From Chondrilla cf. caribensis (lineage: Eukaryota; Porifera; Demospongiae; Chondrillida; Chondrillidae), in the NCBI GenBank assembly GCA_964020155.1, contig OZ026569.1, forward strand, positions 1,030,307 through 1,094,306: DNA of 64,000 bases, in the 5' to 3' direction. The notes beneath the pieces are model-generated. The model was not told where the DNA came from, searched no databases, and saw only the letters and a list, made by a program, of their open reading frames with translations. The translations under genes and the position numbers were made by a program. Below are positions 53,103-64,000 of this stretch, in pieces; the first letter of the stretch is position 1, and each line of letters opens with the position of its first letter.

Positions 53103-54600
53103 AAGAAGTGTTGTTTTGTACTTTCACCTATTGTTTAGTACTTCATGAATATAAAGTTGAATTAGTATTGAAGTTTGTATTTTAACCCAATTATTGTACA
53201 TTTATTTTCATTACAATAATGATAATAATATTATTATTGTACCTTAGAACTATAATACCACAGGTTGTAATTGTATAATAGTATAATACTAGTGTACGGT
53301 TAGTACAATTTGTATAATCTATATTATAATTGGAACACTAATTCATGTACGTATGTATGAGTGTATATACACCTGTTTGTATGTATTATATTCATATAGG
53401 TATGCATGTGTATCCATGTATGTGTTACAACTATACAGTCATATTATGTGGGTACACCTATGTACATGTGTTTCACCTACATATGTAACATTTTTAATAT
53501 GTATGTATCTGACAGTGTGTACATGCACATGTATTAGCATGTGATCATGAATGGAGTACGTACTAGTATATATGGTTATTTTTAGATGCCTTTCTCGTAT
53601 AGGTATTTTGTAACATTTCTTCAGACAATAATCTCATCATTAGATAACTCTGTTACCATGGTAACTACTGGTGATGCTATAATAGCCTCACTACCAAATC
53701 AAATATTGTTTCAATTCAAACTTGGAAGCTAGCTATGTTATAATATGTCACCTTTAAGAATGATCCATTTCCTGTGTTTCCTTCTTAAAGGATTATGTAT
53801 TCTGATTAGCCACATGCTGACTTTTGTTAGCTATATATATATATGAATTAAGGAATTTTCACACTGGGAATCACAGGTATACATAGGATATATATCCCTG
53901 TCAGTGTTTTTGATGTTGCCAAGGATCAGGATACATCCACCATTAATTTTGCTCGATCATTTCGATGGTGTGGACTATAACAGAGAAATAATGCTATATA
54001 AGCACCTTCTTGCATAGCTCATGAGAGAGGGGGGGGTGTCAACCTGATTTTTTAGATCACTAAATACACTGCAACGATTGGAGAAGATCACAGGGTTTTC
54101 CCCTTAAGCAATGCCATTATTATAATAAGTATTTCTTATATCAAATTGTTACATGTACGTCTTACCAGCAGTATGTAAATTAGGTAAGTTTGATGTCTTC
54201 GATCAGTTGTAATTGTGCTGATTTTTTGATAGCTAGTCGATCTAGCACTGCCTTAAACAGCAGTTTTAGGATAGCACAATTATAACCTGAGGTGGACACA
54301 CACTGAAAACACAACAAAATAAAGCTTGAAAACAGCTATGTAAGTATATCATGCAAGGAGAATGGAGTTTTAATCTGTTTGGCCATATAATTTCTTTTTT
54401 CTCCAGTTTCTGCGGAGATTCATAGCTAAATACAATATTATAGTCATTTTCCACACTATCTAGCTCGTTTCAACCCCGATATAAAGAATTCTGTACTTGT
54501 CACAAAGTTCGATGATATCGATGGCATATATCAACTGGTGGAACACGCGCACGCTAATGTAGGTACGTACGTACATCAGTGTGATGAGAGAAGTAAGTGT
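53103..54600. repeat. 3' flank of R1, duplicated at 58139-59400
   Basis: Non-coding. It follows the R1 stop with a likely AATATAAA poly(A) signal variant near 53147. The whole block is repeated after R2 with small indels, including the TA tract that expands to (AT)n at 58785. An AGGGTTTTCCCCTTAAG motif occurs at 54092. Confidence 0.7.
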
Positions 54601-55071
54601 ATTACATTTATTTATAGGGTTCTCCCCTTTAATAAATGGCCGCCCGTGCAAAGATAGCTTATAGTAAGGGAGAACATACTATCCACCGGGCAAGAAGCGC
54701 GTCTTTCTTAATTATCGTGTTCAATGTTATAGGCAATGATGTCAACTCCCTCCTTACATTATACATATTTGTTTGTTCTGTCGAGTATTCAAGGATTAGG
54801 TGAGTGGTTCCTGAAAGTAGAGTCATAGACATAGCTACGTAGGCCTAGAAAACCTATTCAATATCGATAGATCCTTTGGGTTATAATACGCCTGCACCAT
54901 TTAGCTGTCTATTTACATAATATTATACTGACCTGGTGGGTAACAACCCAACTACAAGCCATCCTGTACATGAAGGCCATCAATAATCAACTATCTTTTG
55001 CTGTGAGTACGTTGACTCTGATATTAGCCAGTAGGTATCTGTGTTGTGGCGGCACTGTGGGTGTACTTGTA

Positions 55072-58000
55072 ATGGTGTTTCTCCTCTGCTCACTAGCTAC
55101 AGCTCAGCTCTCCCTCTCAACATCCACTGGTGGTGTTTGGTGTAGTGGTGACCCAGTCACCTTGGTGTGTACACATCCTGTGCTACCTCAAGAACCAGAG
55201 TACCCACGAGCTGATGTTAGCTGGAGGAGAGATGGTTGGGCTATACCTACTGTTGGACTTGGACAAACTAAACCCAACTCCACAGCAACCACATTGCAGT
55301 TCACTGTTACCGAGGGCAATACTGGAAACTACACTTGTTTTCTAGTGAATCTTGTGCAAAGTAGAGCAGATGAGAGTAACAGTGTATCAGTGAGACCACT
55401 TGGTGAGTCATCACAACCAGTTTAAAATCAGTATACTCGAACAGCGCATATGTAGCATTTGGTCACTAATCCTGGCTACCAAATGCATGGAATCTATGTG
55501 TATATCGCTAATTATATTGTATATTTTTTAATTGTGTATACCATAGACCTGACCCCACCTCACATCATGAGCATGGTTCCTCTGGAGTCCTCCATCACTA
55601 TCAGATGGACCTCTCAACCCTGTACTGTGAGGTACAACATATCCTGGATGTACACCAATGATGATGGTACTACTACTACTGGTAGTGGAGTCCCTGACCA
55701 GGTCACCACCTACACCATCCCAACCAGTGTACAAGGAGTGTATACTGTGTCAGTCCAAGCTGTTGATGGTGTGGGTAATGTAGGACCAGCAACTAGTGAA
55801 GTAGTGAGATCCAGTGAGTGGACTAACTCCACACTCTGTGTCTTGATGATAGTGATATGATCAATTCCTCTCTCTTCAGCCTACCCTCGACCCACTGCTG
55901 ATGCTCCTCCTTGTGAGGACAGGTCACTTGTTCTGACATGTCTAGTCAGTGGACTACACAATGATAGGAGATCACATTTCGTCTGGTTTGATCAGAACGG
56001 CCCACTTAATAACTCTGATCAGTACTCTATTACTGGTGATCAGTTGACGATAGATAATGTTTGCGTTACCAGTGATGGGAAGGACAAGGATGTCCAATGT
56101 AGCGAAGTTTTGAATAATGGAATAGTGGTGGCAGGAGTCAATTACCACGTGGAACCACTAGGTCAGAACTGTAAGGTTGTAAATGTAGTATGACATTGTA
56201 CGTAATAATATGATGTGTATAGTTATGTGACATTGAGTAAATGTGGTATTTTGAAGTACTTCTTCCCATCTACCCTACCAGCTCAACCAGGTCCTCCTGT
56301 AGTGACTGTTACGACAACTGATTCTAGTATCAAGTTAATATGGAACACTACGCTGCATTGTTTTGAGTCTGAAATGTTCACCTTTGTTGTAATTTGGAAT
56401 GAAATTGGAAGTTGGACCAGTGCCAATGTGACCACCTCATCCTCTCCATACACCATCAGTGGACTCCAACCTGGTACCACTTATCAGATCGGTGTACATG
56501 GGGTGGGTGGATCGGGAGTGGTCAGTGAAACAAGGGTACTTTCTGTTCGGACATCCGGTAAGTGTTATTCGATTGTGTATCTTCCATCAGTAGCTAATAT
56601 TAGATAGAGTGACATATGCTACCCTATAGTATAACTGTAGCAAAGAGAAGTATGTGTACATGTATCCCTTTGTAAGTAAGAGTAAATGTATACTGGTACA
56701 TTAGAGTGCATTCTTTTCCAATCAGTTATTAGAAATGTATAACAGGGTGGTGATTGAATGTTTTTGCCAAATGTGAGATTTCCATTCTGTTTTCTTCCTC
56801 TTTGATCCCCCATACAGATTCTGTATCTACTTCATCTCCTGATACAAGTACGTACATGTGAATTTCCCACACCAATATACATGGATCCAGTGTGTGTTAA
56901 CATGTACTTCTGCTTTCTTCTGCAGTTACCATCACATTGTCCACAAGTCTCATTGCTGGTATGGTGGTAGCCTGTGCTGTTGTCATTTTACTGACATTTC
57001 TAGCTGGTTGTGGAGGTGGGGTAATAGCACATGTTGCTTACATGAAGAAATCTAAACAGTCAACAGGTGTGTGGTGTGTTGTTCCTTCCTCTGTTCCAAT
57101 GGTTACATGTTCAGTATAAAGGTTATGCATTTGTGTCATTGTATGGGAAGAAAGTACACGTGGGAGAATTAAACAATTGTATCAGCAGAGAAAACTCATT
57201 CCTAGTATTTCAATCATTACTATGACATGACAGTTGAATGTACGGACATAAAAAACTTGGAATGGAGTTCCACTAACATTATAACTAGCTAGTCTCTTGT
57301 TTCCACAATTACATCAGATTCTATATGCTGTATACATAGTTGTCTGTTTTGAAGTACATCACATAATACATGTGTAAGTACATACAGTGGGGACATATGG
57401 TAGGATATCACGATACGGGAAATAACGTAATTTCTCCAGGTTTTGAGGGACCTTATATATTTTCTCTAATTTCACAATCAACTTTGTATTTATGGACATT
57501 TCATTCATGAATAGTATCTTCTCCCAAGGACACCAACTGCAGTGATTTTTCCTTTCATGAAAATACAAGTTGCACCAAGTTGTAGATTCATGAAATATAC
57601 ATCCAACAATTCCACAATAATTAGAGCGAGTACAATATATTCTGTACTCGGCTAGTTATTTTGGAAGTTGTTAACTGGTTGTTAGTAATGATATGTATTC
57701 TCTATTTGTTTACTAGTAGCTTACTCACCAATCCCTACCTGCTCACTGCAGGACACACTGTTGGAATCTCACAAATGCATACTATTACTAAGTCTCACCT
57801 TAAAACATGAACAATTATTTCACTCTGTGTACGTATACATGTGTACACACTACACACTGCCTGTTATGTGCCATACTGGTGTTAGTGTCATTAAGGTATG
57901 CACAGTACGTATACATGTACACAAGTACATACATGCATACTTGAGTACATGTTCTGTATGTCTGCTCACTACAGGATCAACTGAAGGTACAGTTGATGAA

Positions 58001-58138
58001 GATAAGCAGCATTTTCCCATTCCTTCTTACATGAATGTAGAACTGGATGATGGAAGCGTTCCCATGACAACCAACCCCAGTTATGGACAGGTTGAAAGGC
58101 AACATGATCACCACAGGCCTGTTTATGGAAACTTGTGA
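55072..58138 (+). CDS. R2: Ig-FN3-Ig-FN3 receptor with tyrosine tail
   Basis: Paralogue of R1 with exons 55072-55402, 55547-55813, 55880-56161, 56282-56557, 56818-56847, 56926-57066 and 57975-58138 (TGA), all phase 1. Exon sizes match R1 except exon 2, which is one codon shorter. Domains and membrane helix as in R1. An ATG at 54970 is also in frame and would add 34 residues (MKAINNQLSF onward); R1 lacks it, so 55072 is used here with doubt. By eye, Ig domain 1 differs from R1 at about 23 of 110 residues. The tail exon differs at four bases, all silent. Motifs YMNV, NPSYGQV and YGNL are unchanged. Confidence 0.85.
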
Positions 58139-58782
58139 AAGAAGTGCTGTTTTGTACTTTCACCTATTGTTCAGTACTTCATGAATATAAAGTTGAATTA
58201 GTATTGTAGTTTGCATTTCAACCCAATAATTGTACATTTACTTTCATTACAATAATAATAATATTGTACCTTAGTACTATAATACCACGGGTTTTAATTG
58301 TATAATAGTATAATACTAGTGTACGGTTACGTTAGTACAATTTTATAATCTATGTATATGTGTTACAACTATGTGGATGCACCTATGTACATGTGTTTCA
58401 CCTACATATTATATATTGTGTATTATTTTTAATAATATAATATATATGTATCTGACAGTGTGTACATGCACACATATCAGTATATGTGAGCATGAATGGA
58501 ATGGAATGGGATGAATGGTACTATGGCTATGTTAGAATGCCTTTCTCGTATATAGGTATTTTGCAACATTTCTCCAGCCTGTAATCTCATTATTAGATAA
58601 CTCCATTACCATGGTGATGCTATAATATAGCCTCACTACCAAATCAAATATTGTTTCAATTCGAACTTGGAAGCTATAACTATGCTATAATATGTTACCT
58701 TTATGATCAATTTCCTGTTTTCCTTCTTAAAGGTGATATAAATAACTTGTATTCTGATTAGCCACTTGCTGACTTTTGATAG

Positions 58783-58839
<57 letters not shown>

Positions 58840-59600
58840 GAATTAAGGAATTTTCACACTGGGAATCACAGACATATACATAGGATATATATCCCTGTCA
58901 GTGTCTTTGATGTTGCCATGGATCAGGATACATCCACCATTAATTTTGCTCATTTCTATGGTGTGGACTATAACAGAGAAATAATGCTATATAAGCACCT
59001 TCTTGCATAGCTCATGAGAGAGGGGGTGTGCCAACCTGATTTTTTAGATTACTAAATACACTATGATGATTGGAGAAGATTACAGGGTTCTCCCCTTAAG
59101 CAATTCCATTATAATTAAGTATTTCTTATATCAAATTGTTACATGTATGTATTACCAGCAGTATACGTAAATAAAGTAAGTTTGATATCTCGATCAGTAA
59201 TTGTACTGATTTTTTTGATAGTTGATTTAAAGCTGTCTTAAAATGCAGTTTTGGGATAGCACAATTATACCCCGAGGTGGACACGTTTCCAGTTTCTGCG
59301 GAGATTCAAAAATGCAATTTTGTCATTATTTTCACATTATCTAGCTCATTTCAAACCTGATATGAAGAATATCTGTACTTGTCACAAAGTTCCATCTGTG
59401 CTGTTTGAAACCATACAATGACATTAATATTTTTGCAGTGTGAATTGCAAAATTCACATTTTAACAAGAAGCTGGAATATGCACTATTGTGCACAATGTA
59501 ATAATATGCACTCCATGGTGGTACCTCTATGTAGGTGATGGTCAGTTCTTCATAGAGGGACCAGCTGTTGATAGTGTCTAGATCTGCTTTGGAAACACCA
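58139..59600. repeat. 3' flank of R2, copy of the R1 flank
   Basis: Matches 53103-54470. Contains the (AT)n tract 58785-58834 and an AGGGTTCTCCCCTTAAG motif at 59084. No exon. Confidence 0.7.
58785..58834. repeat. (AT)n microsatellite
   Basis: A pure AT tract. The paralogous site after R1 (about 53836) has only about 12 bp. Confidence 0.95.
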
Positions 59601-59900
59601 CTAGTCTTTCATGTTTCTATATATCCCAACATAATGGACATGGTGAATGGAGGAACAGATACTTGGTCGGAAGTGGTGAGTGGGCAGTGAATGGTGTTGA
59701 CCAGATACCAGATGGTAACACTACGTCAAGGCAAATACTTAATGCCTCAGCGGAGAGATTGGATGTTACTCTCACAAAAGAACAGTTTGGAGATGGTGCA
59801 TGTCTTCTACTATTCCTGTTAGTTACTATTGTACAATGGCAACAGGGAGACCAGCAGTGATGTGGAGATTGACCGGGCCCAGCTGCCAGGTGAGGGAGTA
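59601..59900 (+). pseudogene. Ig-like extracellular domain relic, copy 2
   Basis: Copy of the relic at 46830-47120. It reads GSGEWAVNGVDQIPDGN, then NASAERLDVTLTKEQFGDG in one frame before breaking. Slightly better kept than copy 1. It precedes R3 as copy 1 precedes R1. Followed by an (AT)n tract at 59956-59993. Confidence 0.45.
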
Positions 59901-59953
59901 CACCCATGTGACATTGATTGTACATTAAATTTTAATAGCTACTTCTAAACCAG

Positions 59954-59955
<2 letters not shown>

Positions 59956-59993
<38 letters not shown>
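59956..59993. repeat. (AT)n microsatellite
   Basis: A pure AT tract. The paralogous site after the Ig relic near 47140 is a broken TATATA stretch. Confidence 0.95.
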
Positions 59994-59997
<4 letters not shown>

Positions 59998-60741
59998 CAT
60001 TCATGTCACATGTTCTGATCTTGAGGATGACATGAATGTACGCAATAATTTGGATGTACAGGATCAGCTGTCATAAGTGAAGCAAATTGGTAAATACATA
60101 TGTTCCAGTTCTACTGAATACATGATAATAATATTCTGTCGGTTCAGGTATGCCATCATCAGTGTAAATAAGATGCACGACAGCTCCTGTTTGGAAGATC
60201 ATGTGTTGACACTGTTACTTGGCAGAAAGGTCACACTTGTAGCATCCACCTAGGCCTCCATGACAAACACTATATGCACTGCCAAGTGCACACAACCTCC
60301 TAAAAAGTGTTAAATAAATACTTTTAATTTGTGGGTTTGGAAGGTGTAGTGCTGTGACCGGGATTTGACATCATCATTTCATACCACCACAGACACTGCC
60401 AAGTACACACAACATCCCTAGGATTAGTTTTGGCCATATTTTGTAGTTTTGGAAGGTGAGGTGCTATAATATGGCCTATTACAAAAGTAGCACACAAGTG
60501 CATAAGTGGTCTACCAGTCTATGTTCCAGTCTACACCAATCACATATAGAACCAATGACAATATTCCAACTCATTAATGACTGTCTAAATTCTATTACTG
60601 CTTGTTGCTATAGCTACTAGAGCCAATATATTCCAAACACAAACGATAACGATGATACGTACATATCTCAACTGGTGGAACATGCACACGCTAATGTACG
60701 TGCATCAGTGTGATGAGAGAATTACATGTATATCCTTTAGT

Positions 60742-60843
60742 GGTTAAGACATGGACACTTGGGCAGTATGACATATAAATTACACTTGCCCTCAGGACTC
60801 AGTATTTTATATGTCATACTGCCTGAATGTCCATGTCTTAACC
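60742..60843. mobile_element. 102-bp foldback MITE
   Basis: Arms GGTTAAGACATGGACACTTG and the complement of GGTTAAGACATGGACATTCA, continuing with GGCAGTATGACATATAAA. Inserted in the R3 5' flank; the R1 and R2 flanks lack it. Confidence 0.75.
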
Positions 60844-61180
60844 AGTATAGCATCCGTTGCTAACACTTTATACTATTGCTAACGCTTTATGCATTATAAA
60901 ATTGCTGTATAATAGTACTGTTTCTATGGTAACGAATGCTATATTTATTTATAGGGTTCTCCCCTTTAATAAATGGCCGCCCGTTTATAAATGCAGAGAT
61001 AAGGGAGAGTATACTATCCACGGGGAAGAAGCGCACGTCTTCCTTAATTATCGTGTTCAGTCTTAGGTAGGGATGTCAACTCCTTGCTTATTTTTGATGT
61101 ATTTATTTGTTCTCTCGATTATTCAGAGATTAGGTGAGTGCTTTGGAAGTAGAGTCTTAGACAAACATATATAGGCCTAC

Positions 61181-62091
61181 TATCTACTGTTGGTCTTGAA
61201 CGAACTACACTCATGAACTCCACAACAACCAGACTGCAGTTCACTGTTACTGAGGACACTACTGGAAACTACACTTGTTTCTAGTGAATCTTGTGCAAAG
61301 TAGAACAGATGAGAGTAACAGTGCATCAGTGAGACCACTCAGTGAGTCATTATGGCCAGTGTAAAATCATTTTACTCAAACAACGCATATGTAGCATTTG
61401 GTGACTAATCCTGGCAACCAAATGCATGGAATCTATGTATCTATATTGCTAGTTATTATGGTATACTTTTTGATTGTGTATATATGCATATTGCACCCAG
61501 TCGTAGATTAATGGATGTACATCTTACAATCCCATGATATTTAGAGCAAGTACAGTAGATTCTGTACTCAGCTAGCTATTTTGTAGGTTGTTGGCTGACT
61601 GTTATATATGATATATACTATTTGTTTTCTAGCTGCTTACTCACCAATCCCTATCTGCACAGTACAGGACACACTATTGGAATGTCACAAATGTATACTA
61701 TGCAAAGTCACCTTAATAATAATATTATTATTAACAATCAATACACTTTGTGTACATGTGTATACACCACACACTGCAGGTTTTGTTCCATACTGGTGTT
61801 TGTGTCATTAAAGTGTATGTATGCACAGTACATGTACATGTTGTACATACATATAATACTTAATATTCTGTGCACGTATAATATTATATGCTCACTACAG
61901 GATCAACTGAAATTACAGTTCATGAAGATAAGAACTCCTTTGTTTCTTCATACATGAATGTAGAACTGGATGATACATGCGTTCCCATGACAACCAACCC
62001 AAGCTATGAGCAGGTTGAGAGGCACCATGATTACCCCAGACCTGTTTATGGGAACGTGAAAGAAGTGTTGTTTTCTGTTCACTATTGTTGA
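61181..62091 (+). pseudogene. R3: receptor relic with exons 2-6 deleted
   Basis: The second half of Ig domain 1 remains (TVGLERTTLMN, then TTGNYTCF). A one-base deletion in TTTTCTAG makes an immediate stop. After the exon-1 donor region, sequence near 61490 jumps directly to the intron that precedes the tail exon in R1 (about 52534), so the FN3, second Ig, second FN3 and membrane exons are gone. Tail exon 61901-62091 is still open with SSYMNVELDD, NPSYEQVER and PVYGNV. The stop is displaced, adding KEVLFSVHYC. Confidence 0.85.
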
Positions 62092-63391
<1,300 letters not shown>

Positions 63392-64000
63392 TTAGCCTAA
63401 GTCCTCAAACATTTCCCAATACTTGAGAGCTATTATCTGATATAAGCTAGCCTTTTCTTTCCGGTAGGTGGCCATCTCCAATGTGCTATTAGCCAAAGTA
63501 TCATATAGGAAAGCTTTCTCAAGTTCGGAATCAGCAATCTTCTGACAAAGGGAGGCTTTCTCCAGGTAGTCTTTTGACAGCTTACAATGATGATCAGCTT
63601 CTTTCTTATGATACCTAGCCCTGGCTTGATAGAGATCAACTAGTCGCATGTCCTCTTCAGCCTTTCTCCAATGAATGGTGGCTATCTCCTGATTGATTTC
63701 CATCATCTCTGGATCAGTCATTCCTTGACCACTGTTGCCCATTTCTTGATTGTAGATAGTTCTATTCTGATAATAATTGGCCAGAGTAAGGAGAACATCC
63801 GCCAATTCTTTATGGCTGTTGCATAAGTTCTTGTGATCGGTTGCATTCTTTCGATAATAATCTGCTAATAGTTGGTCAAAGTCAGCTAACGTCTTGGCAT
63901 CATTTGCCATCATTATCAAGAAGTCTGCTTTCGCATGGAGGATTTCAGCTACCTCTGCACTTAGTTTGGCCAACCTTGAATTGTTAAAAGCAGCTTCATA
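63392..64000 (-). CDS. Helical coiled-coil-like protein, 3' part (5' end outside window)
   Basis: The frame is open from the window edge to a stop at 63392, 202 codons. The first Met inside (AKLSAEVAEI) is not necessarily the start, because the frame continues off the edge as YEAAFNNSRL. The protein is almost entirely helical in composition. Units of 7-14 residues repeat the pattern L-A-x-x-Y-x-x-x-A (for example LADYYRKNATDH, LANYYQNRTIY, LYDTLANSTLEMATYRKEKASLYQ). No Pro-rich or membrane segment. It may be a scaffold or a TPR-like solenoid. Family not recognised. Confidence 0.6.
   Translation of the reverse strand, partial: YEAAFNNSRLAKLSAEVAEILHAKADFLIMMANDAKTLADFDQLLADYYRKNATDHKNLCNSHKELADVLLTLANYYQNRTIYNQEMGNSGQGMTDPEMMEINQEIATIHWRKAEEDMRLVDLYQARARYHKKEADHHCKLSKDYLEKASLCQKIADSELEKAFLYDTLANSTLEMATYRKEKASLYQIIALKYWEMFEDLG

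Overview
The window looks like animal genomic DNA, most likely from a sponge (this is inference). It is AT-rich, full of (AC/GT)n arrays and short transposon relics, and its genes are made of small exons with GT-AG introns. I saw no bacterial-style operon, CRISPR array, rRNA or convincing tRNA. The products seen (Ig/FN3 single-pass receptors, a histidyl-tRNA synthetase-like protein, an MPPED-type phosphoesterase, hAT and pogo-like transposases) fit an early-branching animal.

Layout. 0.5-2.4 kb is one copy of a segmental duplication whose partner is at 41.6-43.3 kb. 2.5-4.0 kb holds the membrane and tail exons of a receptor (R0) whose tail is frameshifted; its intron carries a 0.7-kb (AC)n array. 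5.2-8.6 kb has a broken retroelement protein and possible exons. 8.8-25.3 kb is a nest of tandem duplications carrying repeated small exons (called A, B and C here). It ends in the first histidyl-tRNA synthetase (HisRS)-like gene at 20.4-25.0 kb and is interrupted by a complete-looking hAT transposon at 14381-17294. 25-31.6 kb is mostly non-coding, with MITEs and a dead pogo-like transposase. 31.9-39.2 kb is the second HisRS-like gene, whose 4.5-kb intron is packed with inverted-repeat elements. 44.5-45.4 kb (minus strand) is an MPPED-like phosphoesterase with one in-frame stop.

46.8-62.1 kb is a tandem receptor cluster. R1 (49.7-53.1) and R2 (55.1-58.1) are complete-looking and R3 (61.2-62.1) is a deletion relic. 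The order in R1 and R2 is signal peptide-Ig-FN3-Ig-FN3-TM-short tail, with three tyrosine motifs in the tail. All R1/R2 tail-exon differences are silent, whereas the ectodomains differ at many residues. The window closes with the 3' part of a helical, coiled-coil-like gene on the minus strand.

The two most interesting systems are the receptor family (variable ectodomain, fixed signalling tail, R0 far from R1-R3) and the HisRS-like paralogues. The latter keep most of the catalytic fold, but motif 3 lacks its arginine, no anticodon-binding domain follows, and their 3' exons sit in an amplifying array of phase-0 exons. Several transposon insertions can be dated relative to the duplications because empty paralogous sites lie in the same window.
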